Below, piece by piece: positions 45,336 to 53,218 of a DNA stretch of 64,000 nucleotides (position 1 is the first letter of the stretch; each line of letters opens with the position of its first letter). This stretch comes from JAKAWQ01 sp963745975 (GTDB taxonomy: Bacteria; Pseudomonadota; Alphaproteobacteria; Acetobacterales; Acetobacteraceae). The position numbers and the translations under genes are program-made. The notes beneath the pieces were generated by a model that worked only from the letters and a program-made list of their open reading frames with translations, was not told where the DNA came from and did no database searches. The stretch covers positions 1,116,001 to 1,180,000 of the forward strand of contig CAVUZJ010000009.1 in NCBI GenBank assembly GCA_963745975.1, read 5' to 3'.

Positions 45336-45388
45336 AAACGGCTCCAACTCGCGCCTTCCGCGCGAAGGAAACGTACCGAGGCGCCGCA

Positions 45389-45544
45389 ATGGCCGAATCC
45401 GCAACCCATTCACCCGCCACCATCACGCCCGAGGAGTTCCTCGACGAGCGTGAGCACTTCTGGAGCGGCTTCTACCATTTCGTCTGGACCGTCGCGGCCT
45501 GCCTTGCCGTGCTCCTGATCCTGATGGCGTACTTCCTCGTTTAG
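45389..45544 (+). CDS. aa3-type cytochrome c oxidase subunit IV-like peptide
   Basis: The 51-aa protein has a polar N-terminus (MAESATHSPATITPEEFLDE) with EREHFWSGFYHFVWTVAACL, then one TM helix (LAVLLILMAYFLV) ending at the C-terminus. This matches the short bacterial aa3 oxidase subunit IV family, which packs against the oxidase core. The TAG overlaps by 3-4 bp the stop of the convergent hppA. No other oxidase genes are in the window. Confidence 0.72.
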   Translation: MAESATHSPATITPEEFLDEREHFWSGFYHFVWTVAACLAVLLILMAYFLV

Positions 45545-47634
45545 CCCGCCGCCGCGAGCGCGGCCAGCAGCAGCAGCGCCACGAGGTTGGTGATCTTGAT
45601 CATCGGGTTCACCGCCGGGCCGGCGGTGTCCTTGTAGGGATCGCCCACCGTGTCGCCGGTCACCGCGGCCTTGTGCGCCTCGGAGCCCTTGCCGCCGTAA
45701 TTGCCTTCCTCGATGTATTTCTTGGCATTGTCCCACGCACCGCCGCCGGACGTCATCGAGATCGCGACGAAAAGCCCGGTCACGATGGTGCCGAGCAGCA
45801 TCGCCCCAAGGGCCGCGAACGCCGCACTCCGCCCCGCCGCCCCCCAGATCACGAGATAGAGGACGATCGGCGCAAGCACCGGCAACAGCGAGGGCGCGAT
45901 CATCTCGCGGATCGCCGCGCGCGTGAGCAGATCGACGGCGCGGCCGTAATCGGGCTTGCCGGTCCCTTCCATGATGCCCGGTATCTCGCGGAACTGCCGC
46001 CGCACCTCGACAACGACCGATCCCGCCGCGCGGCCGACCGCGGTCATTCCGAGCGAGGCGAACAGATAGGGCATCATGCCGCCGATGAAGAGCCCGATCA
46101 CCACGTAGGGGTTCTGCAGCACGAAGCTCACCGCCAGAGCAGGAAAATCGTGGTGCAGCTCCTCGGTGTAGGCGGCGAACAGCACCAGCGAGGCAAGCCC
46201 CGCCGAGCCGATCGCATAGCCCTTCGTCACCGCCTTGGTGGTGTTGCCGACCGCGTCCAGCGCGTCCGTCGTCCGCCGCACCTCCTTCGGCAGGTCCGCC
46301 ATCTCGGCGATGCCGCCGGCATTGTCGGTGACCGGCCCGTACGCATCGAGCGCCACGATCATCCCGGCCAGCGCCAGCATCGTCGCCGCCGCGACCGCGA
46401 TTCCGAAGAGGCCGGCCAGCGCATAGGCAAGCCCGATCCCGATGCAGATGACGACCACCGGCGCCGCGGTCGATTCCATCGAAACGGCGAGGCCCTGAAT
46501 CACGTTGGTGCCATGCCCGGTGGTGGAGCTGCGGGCGATGCTCTGCACCGGCCGGAAGTTCGTCCCCGTGTAGTATTCGGTGATCCAGACGATGAGCCCG
46601 GTGACGCCAAGCCCGACCACCGCGCAAAGGAAGAGCGTGAACCCGGTCACCGTCTGGCCGGTGGTCATCGCGATCGGCTGGGTGACGCCGAGCAGCGCCG
46701 CGATCAAAAGAAAAATCGCGACCACCGAGATCAGGCCGGTCACCAGCAGCCCCTTATAGAGGGCGCGCATGATCCCCTGGTCGGGGCCGATGCGCACGAA
46801 GTAGGTCCCGATGATCGAGGCGATGATGCAAACCCCGCCGATGCCGAGCGGCAGCATCAGAAGCGCGTTGCGGATCGGGCCGGTGAAGAAGGCCGCCGCG
46901 AGCAGCATGGTGGCGACCAAGGTGATCGCGTAGGTCTCGAAGAGGTCGGCCGCCATGCCCGCGCAGTCGCCCACGTTGTCGCCCACGTTGTCGGCGATCA
47001 CCGCCGGGTTGCGGGGATCGTCCTCGGGGATGCCGGCCTCCACCTTGCCGACGAGATCGGCCCCGACATCGGCGCCCTTGGTGAAGATGCCGCCGCCGAG
47101 CCGGGCGAAGATCGAGATCAGCGAGGCGCCGAAGCTCAAGCCCACCATCGCCTCGAGGACCTGGCGGAGATCGGCGGCCGGCGTGATCGCGCGGAGGATG
47201 AAGTAGTAGATGGCGACGCCCAAGAGCCCGAGCCCGACCACCAGGAGCCCGGTGATGGCGCCGGCCTTGAAGGCGACGCCGAGCCCGGCATCGAGGCCAT
47301 TGCGCGACGCCTCGGCGGTGCGGACATTGGCGCGCACCGAAACGTTCATGCCGATATAGCCGGCCGAGCCGGAAAGCACGGCCCCGATCAGGAACCCGAT
47401 GGCGACGCGGATGCCGAGCGCCACCCCCAGCACGATGAGGATGACCACGCCCACGATCGCAATCGTCCGGTATTGCCGGTTGAGATAGGCGCGCGCGCCT
47501 TCCTGGATGGCAGCGGCGATCTCCTGCATCCGCGCGCTGCCGGCGTCCGCCGCCAGGACCTCGCGGCTGGTGCGGTAGCCGTAGGCAAGCGCCAGCCCCC
47601 CGCAGATGACAACGACAATGCCCAGGAGAATCAT
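45541..47634 (-). CDS. hppA: Membrane-bound proton-pumping pyrophosphatase, K+-independent type
   Basis: The 697-aa polytopic protein has the PPi-binding Asp-rich loops GGIFTKGADVGADLVGKVEAGIPEDDPRNP (shown as IFTKGADVGADLVGKVE) and DNVGDNVGDCAGMAADLFE (shown as DNVGDNVGDCAG), and a C-terminal SGGGAWDNAKKYIE. About 16 TM segments are expected. At the K+-dependence site GNTTKAVTKGY, Lys467 replaces the Ala of K+-dependent enzymes, so it should be the K+-independent H+ pump. It couples PPi hydrolysis to proton export. AGGAAAGGA precedes the ATG. Confidence 0.95.
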   Translation of the reverse strand: MILLGIVVVICGGLALAYGYRTSREVLAADAGSARMQEIAAAIQEGARAYLNRQYRTIAIVGVVILIVLGVALGIRVAIGFLIGAVLSGSAGYIGMNVSVRANVRTAEASRNGLDAGLGVAFKAGAITGLLVVGLGLLGVAIYYFILRAITPAADLRQVLEAMVGLSFGASLISIFARLGGGIFTKGADVGADLVGKVEAGIPEDDPRNPAVIADNVGDNVGDCAGMAADLFETYAITLVATMLLAAAFFTGPIRNALLMLPLGIGGVCIIASIIGTYFVRIGPDQGIMRALYKGLLVTGLISVVAIFLLIAALLGVTQPIAMTTGQTVTGFTLFLCAVVGLGVTGLIVWITEYYTGTNFRPVQSIARSSTTGHGTNVIQGLAVSMESTAAPVVVICIGIGLAYALAGLFGIAVAAATMLALAGMIVALDAYGPVTDNAGGIAEMADLPKEVRRTTDALDAVGNTTKAVTKGYAIGSAGLASLVLFAAYTEELHHDFPALAVSFVLQNPYVVIGLFIGGMMPYLFASLGMTAVGRAAGSVVVEVRRQFREIPGIMEGTGKPDYGRAVDLLTRAAIREMIAPSLLPVLAPIVLYLVIWGAAGRSAAFAALGAMLLGTIVTGLFVAISMTSGGGAWDNAKKYIEEGNYGGKGSEAHKAAVTGDTVGDPYKDTAGPAVNPMIKITNLVALLLLAALAAAG

Positions 47635-47816
47635 TCCGCAAAGATCCTTTCCTGCAGAAGGCGAACGGATGGGAGGACGGTGCCTGACGGCGGGCGGCCG
47701 AGGCGGCCCCGGGAGGGCCGGTCAAGGCGGCCGGACCATGCCAGAAGCGGATTGCCGAGGCAACATGACGGCCCTCTTGCCACCCCCGCCCGACCGGGCC
47801 AGAGATCGGCCGGTCG

Positions 47817-47890
47817 GCGCCCGTAGCTCAACTGGTTAGAGCTGGCCGCTCATAACGGCCTGGTTGCAGGTTCGAGCCCTGCCGGGCGCA
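47817..47890 (+). tRNA. tRNA with CAU anticodon, probably tRNA-Ile2
   Basis: A full cloverleaf of 74 nt folds. The acceptor stem is GCGCCCG/CGGGCGC, the D-stem GCTC/GAGC, the anticodon stem GGCCG/CGGCC with loop CTCATAA (anticodon CAT at 47851-47853), and the T-stem GCAGG/CCTGC. The discriminator is A and no CCA is encoded. CAU could be elongator Met, initiator Met or TilS-modified Ile2. The G-C acceptor pair with no C-A mismatch excludes initiator, and the TGGTTGCAGG variable/T-stem context resembles Ile2. Confidence 0.85.
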
Positions 47891-47985
47891 TCATGAGCCC
47901 GGCCCGTCCGCGGCGTAACCTCTGTCACAGCGCGCCGCGCGCCGGCCGTGTTTCATTCCGTCCACCGAAGCATCGGAGACGGACC

Positions 47986-48171
47986 ATGACCGAGCTGATG
48001 AACCCCGATCGCCTGCGCGAGATCGCCGCCAACACGCCGCAGCCGGCCCTGCCGCCCCCCTCCTTGCCATACCGGCGGCCGCTCCTCACCCTCCAATGGA
48101 CGATCGATTGGGCAACCGGCCGGCCGTTCGGAACCTGGGTCGTCTCCGAGACGCCAGGCCCAACAAGCTAA
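47986..48171 (+). CDS. Small hypothetical protein
   Basis: The 61-aa ORF begins MTELMNPDRLREIAANT with CGGAG 7 nt upstream. The middle is Pro-rich (PQPALPPPSLPYRRP) and the end reads WTIDWATGRPFGTWVVSE. No domain is recognised. It lies just after the tRNA and overlaps the end of the convergent GntR regulator by 4 bp. The ribosome site and the coding-like composition support it, but it could be spurious. Confidence 0.45.
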   Translation: MTELMNPDRLREIAANTPQPALPPPSLPYRRPLLTLQWTIDWATGRPFGTWVVSETPGPTS

Positions 48172-48893
48172 CGATCGCGGTTGCGGTCGATCAGCCGCCG
48201 GCGCGACTGGCCGAGATGGAAGCGCATCGCGGTCTCCGCCGCATCGGCGTCCTGCGCGGCGATCGCCTCGAGAATGACCGCGTGCTCGTCGAGCGCGCGC
48301 TTGGCCCGGCTCTTCGAGCCCGTCTCCGTGAGCCGCAGTCCAAGGCTCATGAAGCCGATCAGCTTGTCCTCGAGCACGGCGAGCGTCGCCGCGAAGAACT
48401 CGTTGCCGCTGGCCTCAGCGATATGGTGGTGAAAGGCGAGGTCCTTGGCCGGCGAAATCGGGCCGGCGGCCGCTTCGGCGGCGAACGCCCGATGCGCCGC
48501 CACGATCCGCTCCAGTTCGGCCCCGCTCCGCCGCTCGGCCGCGTACCGCGCCGCCGCCGCCTCGAGCCCGATCCGCACCTCGAGGCAGCGGAGATATCCC
48601 GCGATCTCCCCGGGATCGACGAAGTCCGCCACCCGCGCGACCGGCCGCGCCATGACATAGGTGCCCGAGCCCTGCCGCGCGCGCACCAGCCCGTCGGCGC
48701 CGAGCCGCTGCAGCGCCTCGCGCACGACCGGCCGTGACACGCCGAACATCCGGCAAATCTCCTTCTCCGGCGGCAGGCGCACACCCTCGCGCAGACGCCC
48801 GGAGACGATCTGCTCGAAAATCTGCCCGTAGAGCTGATCGCCGAGCCGCTGCCGCCGCCCCAGCACCAACGGCGAGCCGCCGTCCGCCTCCAC
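48168..48893 (-). CDS. GntR-family regulator, FadR/FCD type
   Basis: The 241-aa regulator starts at GTG (48893) with AGGAG 6 nt upstream; the longer open frame runs into the permease gene. The winged HTH (about 18-85) contains LPPEKEICRMFGVSRPVVREALQRLGADGLV (shown as GVSRPVVREALQRLGADG). The C-terminal FCD effector domain has metal-ligand-type His in LAFHHHIAEASGNEFF. It is downstream of the ABC importer operon and likely represses it in response to the imported compound or a product. Confidence 0.87.
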   Translation of the reverse strand: MEADGGSPLVLGRRQRLGDQLYGQIFEQIVSGRLREGVRLPPEKEICRMFGVSRPVVREALQRLGADGLVRARQGSGTYVMARPVARVADFVDPGEIAGYLRCLEVRIGLEAAAARYAAERRSGAELERIVAAHRAFAAEAAAGPISPAKDLAFHHHIAEASGNEFFAATLAVLEDKLIGFMSLGLRLTETGSKSRAKRALDEHAVILEAIAAQDADAAETAMRFHLGQSRRRLIDRNRDR

Positions 48894-48903
48894 TCCGCTC
48901 TCC

Positions 48904-49782
48904 TCAACGGGCGCGGCGCGTGGCACGGCCGACGATCTGCGTCGGATCGACGAAGCGGAGCGCCACCAGCAGGCAGAGCAGGCTCGCCAGCATGTAAACC
49001 ACCGCCATCGCGTCGATCGACTGGTTGGCGCGCACCCCCGGCGCGAACACCGCGTAGTAGAGGGCAACCACCAGCGTCTGCGTGCCCGGCCCCGAGGTGA
49101 GGAAGGTGAGGTCGAAGAGCCCGATCGTGCGCACCAGCACGAGCACCAGCGAGGCCAGGATCCCGGGTGCCAGCAAGGGCAGCAGCACATAGCGAAAGAG
49201 CGGCCCGGTCCGCGCGCCGAGCACGCGCGCCGCCGCCTCCACGCGCGGATCGATCTGCTCGACGAAGGGAACCAGCACGAAGATCACGAACGGCACCGCC
49301 GGAACCAGGTTGGCGAGCACCACGCCCCCAAGTGTGCCGCCGAGCCCGAACTGGTAGAGCACCGAGGCGAGCGGAATGCCGTAGGTGAAGGGCGGCACGA
49401 TCAGCGGCAGGAGGAAGAGGAAAAGTACCAGCCGCTTGCCGGGGAAATTCCGTCTCGCCAGCGCATAGGCGGCGGGCACGCCGAGCGCCGCCGAGATCAG
49501 CAGCACCGCGACCACCACCTCCAGCGTCACGATGAGCACGTCCGGAAGCTGGAACTCGTTCCAGGCGGAAGCGTACCAGTCCGCCGTGTAACCCACCGGC
49601 AGCCAGGTGCCGAGCCAGCGCTGGGCGAGCGAATCGAGTGCGACGCTCGCGACCAGAAGAACCAGGTTGAGTATGAAGAGTCCCGTCAGCACCCAGACGA
49701 TCGACTTCCAGACGATAGCGCCGATCGCCCGCCCGCCGTCAGCCCGCCGTCCTTCCCCCTTGGCGCCCACGGCCCCGCTCAT
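48904..49782 (-). CDS. ABC permease, PotC-like
   Basis: The 292-aa inner-membrane permease has about six TMs (WVLTGLFILNLVLLVASVAL, VLIVTLEVVVAVLLISAALG) and the EAA loop VEAAARVLGARTGPLFRYVLLPLLAPG (shown as EAAARVLGARTGPLF). It resembles PotC/2-aminoethylphosphonate-type second permeases. It follows the first permease by 5 bp. Substrate unknown. Confidence 0.88.
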   Translation of the reverse strand: MSGAVGAKGEGRRADGGRAIGAIVWKSIVWVLTGLFILNLVLLVASVALDSLAQRWLGTWLPVGYTADWYASAWNEFQLPDVLIVTLEVVVAVLLISAALGVPAAYALARRNFPGKRLVLFLFLLPLIVPPFTYGIPLASVLYQFGLGGTLGGVVLANLVPAVPFVIFVLVPFVEQIDPRVEAAARVLGARTGPLFRYVLLPLLAPGILASLVLVLVRTIGLFDLTFLTSGPGTQTLVVALYYAVFAPGVRANQSIDAMAVVYMLASLLCLLVALRFVDPTQIVGRATRRAR

Positions 49783-49787
49783 CGGGC

Positions 49788-50702
49788 TCAGCCCTTCCCC
49801 GCCGCCGCCGGGCCGCGATAGAGCCGGCTCTGTCCTTTCAGGACCAGAACGACGATGACGACTTGCACCAGCGCCATGATGATCGCGATCGCCGAGCCCA
49901 TCGAATAATCGTACTCCTCGTACGCCGCGTGATAGGCCGCAATCGCCATCACCCGCGTCGCTCCGGCCGGCGCGCCGACCAGCACCGCCGAAGGATAGAC
50001 GGAAAACACCTGCACGAACGAAAGGCAGAAGGTGGTCGCGAGCCCCGAAGCGAGCAGCGGCAGCAGAATGGCGCGGAAGCGCTGCCGCGGTCCCGCGCCC
50101 AGCACCGCCGCCGCATTCTCGAGCGAGGGGTCGATGCCCGTCACGTAGGAGAGCGTGAGCAGAAAGGCGAACGGAAAGCCGAGAATCGCCTGCGAGATGA
50201 AGAGCCCCCAGTAATTGTGCAAAAGCCTAAGCGGCTCGCCGATGATCCCGGCCAGCTCGAGCCCGCGGTTGAGCCAGCCGAGCGGGCCGAGATAGTTCAG
50301 CATGCCCTCGGCGGTGAGCACCGTGCCGAGCGTGATGGGAATAACGAGGATCGTCGTCAGCAGCCGCTGCCAGCGCAAATGCCGCACTTCGAGCGCCAGC
50401 GGCACCGCGACGACGATGTTGACGAGGGTGACCGGGATCGCGATCTCCAGCGTCTTGAAGATCGTATCGTAAAGGAAAGGATCGGCGAAGAATCGCTGAT
50501 AGTTGGCAAGAATGCCGCCCTTCATCGGCCGGAGCGAGAGCCAGAGCCCGTAGAGCGCGGGATAGACGAAGAGCGCGAACGTGAAGAGAATGGCCGGGAC
50601 GAGCAGCAGTGTCGTCCCGTCGATCCCGTTCGCCGCAAGCCTCTGCCGCAACCCCGGCCCGGTTTCCGCGCCGGCGGAAAGCGGGCGGGCAAGACCGCTC
50701 AT
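49788..50702 (-). CDS. ABC permease, PotB-like
   Basis: The 304-aa permease from MSGLARPLSAGAETGPG has an N-terminal TM (TTLLLVPAILFTFALFVYPAL shown as LLLVPAILFTFALFVYPA), five more TMs and the EAA loop ENAAAVLGAGPRQRFRAILLPLL (shown as NAAAVLGAGPRQRFRAILL). Its ATG overlaps the ATPase stop (ATGA), fixing the start against longer shadow frames. It forms the transport channel with the PotC-like subunit. Confidence 0.88.
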   Translation of the reverse strand: MSGLARPLSAGAETGPGLRQRLAANGIDGTTLLLVPAILFTFALFVYPALYGLWLSLRPMKGGILANYQRFFADPFLYDTIFKTLEIAIPVTLVNIVVAVPLALEVRHLRWQRLLTTILVIPITLGTVLTAEGMLNYLGPLGWLNRGLELAGIIGEPLRLLHNYWGLFISQAILGFPFAFLLTLSYVTGIDPSLENAAAVLGAGPRQRFRAILLPLLASGLATTFCLSFVQVFSVYPSAVLVGAPAGATRVMAIAAYHAAYEEYDYSMGSAIAIIMALVQVVIVVLVLKGQSRLYRGPAAAGKG

Positions 50703-51766
50703 GCCGCCGCTCCGGGATAGAGGAGCACGCGCTCGGCGGGTGCCGCGAGCCGCACCATCTCCCCCGTCGCAAGCCGCCGGTCCGCGCGGAAGAAAAGCTC
50801 CCCGCCCTCCTCGGTCCGGCCCGCCGCGTAAAAATCCCGCCCACGGAACTCGCAGGCGGTCACCGCGGCAACGAGCGCACCCTCCGCGGCGGCCACCAAA
50901 TCGTCGGGACGAATCGCGGCAAGCGCCGCTCCCGTCTCCATCGGCTCGACCGGCGTCCCCGCGAGCCACACCCCGCCCACGCGGAGCTTCATCAATCCCC
51001 CGCTTCCCGCCTCCGCCTGCCCGGCAATGATGTTGCGATAGCCCATGAACTCGGCAACATCCGCATGCGCCGGCCGCGCATAGAGCTCCTCCGGCGTGCC
51101 CACCTGCCGCACCATTCCATCATGCAGAACAACGATGCGGTCGGCGAGCGAGAGCGCCTCGTCCTGGTCGTGCGTGACGTAGATCGTGGACGAGCCGAGC
51201 AGATTGTGGATGCGCCGGATCTCGCCCCGCATCTCGAGCCGGAGCTTGGCGTCGAGATTCGAAAGCGGCTCGTCCATCAGCACGAGCGGCGGCTCGACGA
51301 CGATCGCCCGCGCGATCGCCACCCGCTGCTGCTGCCCGCCGGAGATCTGGCCGGGCAGCTTGTCCCCGTGCGCGGTCAGGCGCACCAGCGCCAGCGCCTC
51401 CTCGACCTTGGCCGCGATCTCCGCTCGCGCGCCCCCCTTCATCTTCAGCCCGAAGGCGATGTTCGCGCGCAGGCTCATATGCGGAAAGAGCGCGTAGTTC
51501 TGAAACACCATCCCGAACCCGCGCGCCTCGGGCTTCAGATGGTCGATGCGCGTCCGGTCGAGCCAGATGCTGCCCCCGGAGAGCTGAAGCAGCCCCGCAA
51601 GGCAGTTGAGCGCGGTCGATTTGCCGCAGCCGGAGGGGCCGAGCAGGGCGATGAACTCGCCCCGCCGGACGGTGAGCGTGATGTCGCGGAGCGCATGGAG
51701 CGTCCCGAACTCGCGCCGCACCCCCTCCAGCCGCAGCTCCTGGAAGTCCTTCGCGGAGAAGGCCAT
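50699..51766 (-). CDS. ABC transporter ATPase, PotA-like with TOBE domain
   Basis: The 355-aa ATPase has Walker A GPSGCGKST (about 43-51), FGMVFQNYALFPHMSL, signature ISGGQQQRVAIARAI, Walker B LVLMDEPLSNLD, an H-loop TIYVTHDQDEAL and a C-terminal TOBE region (about 280-350). This class drives spermidine, iron, phosphonate or thiamine importers. It is translated between the binding-protein gene and the first permease gene, with which it overlaps by 4 bp. Confidence 0.92.
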   Translation of the reverse strand: MAFSAKDFQELRLEGVRREFGTLHALRDITLTVRRGEFIALLGPSGCGKSTALNCLAGLLQLSGGSIWLDRTRIDHLKPEARGFGMVFQNYALFPHMSLRANIAFGLKMKGGARAEIAAKVEEALALVRLTAHGDKLPGQISGGQQQRVAIARAIVVEPPLVLMDEPLSNLDAKLRLEMRGEIRRIHNLLGSSTIYVTHDQDEALSLADRIVVLHDGMVRQVGTPEELYARPAHADVAEFMGYRNIIAGQAEAGSGGLMKLRVGGVWLAGTPVEPMETGAALAAIRPDDLVAAAEGALVAAVTACEFRGRDFYAAGRTEEGGELFFRADRRLATGEMVRLAAPAERVLLYPGAAA

Positions 51767-51769
51767 CGC

Positions 51770-52966
51770 CTATCCGGCGGTGATCTTGCCGATCTCGCGG
51801 TCCCACCGCCCGAACGCATAGACGAGCCGGTCGGCCGGCAGCGGCAGCACCTCGGGCGTCGTCGCGATGAGCTGGTCGTAGAACGGCCGGCCATATTCGC
51901 GGATGATGTCCTGGCTTTTCTGCGGCGCCATGGACAACGTCACGCCCTGCACCGCGGGCCCGGGATAGAAGTAGCCGGCGTCGTACGTCACCGCCTGCTG
52001 CGCCGGCTCCAGCATGAAGTTCATGAGGTCGAGCAGCACGGCGAGCTTGTGCGGCGCGATCCCCTTCGGCACGCACATGTAGTGCGCGTCCGTCACCATC
52101 CGGAACCCCTTGAACACGCTCACCTGGTACGATTTCGGCACGACGCCGATCGCGCGCGGATTGATGTCCCAGCCGAGCTGCGTCGGCGTCATGTCGCGCA
52201 GACCCGAGCCGAATTCGCGCATCGTCACCGCCGTGCCGGCCGGATAGTACTCGATCGTCTTGCCGAGCTCCGCGAGATAGGCCCAGGTCTTGGCCCAGCC
52301 CTTCTCGGGGTCCATCGGGTCGGCGTCGCCGAGAAGATAAGGCAGGCCCATCATGAAGATGCGCGCCGGCCCGGAATTGGCCGGGCGGGCATAGATGAAC
52401 TTCTTCGGATGCGCCTGCGCCCAGGCCAGAAGCTCGGCCGGGCTCGTCGGCGGATTGGCGACCTTGGCCGGGTTGTATTCGAGCAGCGGTCCGGCCGGGC
52501 AGAAGGTGACGCAGAGCCCATGCCCGGCGGCGATGCCCTGCATCTTGAGCGCCATCGGCAGATAGATTTTCGCCGGATCCGGCAGCGCGGAGGCATAGGC
52601 CGGCAAAAGCTCGAGCCAAACGTTCTGCGCGATCCCGGCGGAGAGCGCATCGATCCCCGTCAGCACGAGATCGATGTCGAGCCGTCCCGCCCCTTCCTCC
52701 GCCTTGAGCTTGCCGGGAAGCTCGGGCGCCGGCGCCTGGTTGAAGATCATCCGCGAGACGAGATGCGGCTTCTGGCGCGCATAGGCCTGTAGCGCCGGCT
52801 GGGTGAGGGCCAGATTGCCCGCGACGTCGACGATATTGAGCGCAACCGGGCTGCTCGGCAGCGTCGGCGCCGTCGCCGCACGCGCCCGCTCGGCCAATGC
52901 ATCGGCCAATGCGACGGTCGCGGCGGTGCCGAGCAGCGCCCGCCGCGAAATTCCCTGAAATTCCAT
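51770..52966 (-). CDS. ABC transporter substrate-binding protein (PotD/family 1-like)
   Basis: The 398-aa protein has a twin-arginine-like signal (GISRRALLGTAATVALADALA, shown as SRRALLGTAATVALADA) cleaved near ERARAATA. A type II binding fold follows (LNIVDVAGNLALTQPALQAYA shown as IVDVAGNLALTQPAL; DIDLVLTGIDALSAG). GGGGAGG precedes the ATG and a promoter lies at 53009-53037. It is first in the operon with ATPase, two permeases and GntR. The ligand cannot be deduced. Confidence 0.85.
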   Translation of the reverse strand: MEFQGISRRALLGTAATVALADALAERARAATAPTLPSSPVALNIVDVAGNLALTQPALQAYARQKPHLVSRMIFNQAPAPELPGKLKAEEGAGRLDIDLVLTGIDALSAGIAQNVWLELLPAYASALPDPAKIYLPMALKMQGIAAGHGLCVTFCPAGPLLEYNPAKVANPPTSPAELLAWAQAHPKKFIYARPANSGPARIFMMGLPYLLGDADPMDPEKGWAKTWAYLAELGKTIEYYPAGTAVTMREFGSGLRDMTPTQLGWDINPRAIGVVPKSYQVSVFKGFRMVTDAHYMCVPKGIAPHKLAVLLDLMNFMLEPAQQAVTYDAGYFYPGPAVQGVTLSMAPQKSQDIIREYGRPFYDQLIATTPEVLPLPADRLVYAFGRWDREIGKITAG

Positions 52967-53008
52967 GGTTGGTTCCTCCCCTCGCCGGGCGGCCCGGCGC
53001 TTTCCACG

Positions 53009-53037
53009 AGCTAGAGCCGGCCCGACGGAGTTGTCAA
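53009..53037 (-). promoter_or_regulatory. Promoter of the PotABCD-like operon
   Basis: On the minus strand TTGACA (53032-53037) and CTAGCT (53009-53014) are spaced by 17 bp. The start codon lies 43 bp further. TTGGTAAAATGAATT directly upstream is AT-rich and partly dyadic, a candidate GntR operator. The rest of the 252-bp gap to ettA holds no gene. Confidence 0.5.
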
Positions 53038-53218
53038 TTCATTTTACCAATCTCGCGCCCGGATTCCGGCCCGCCCCCCCGATTTGAAAATTTTTCTGCC
53101 ATCCGCCCGGCGCCCCTGGGCCCCGATCTTTGCCAACCGCATCTTTGCAAACCGCCCTCGCGGCACGATGTTGCGGCGCACCCCTCTCTCACCACCGCCC
53201 TGCCGAAAGCGAGCGCGA

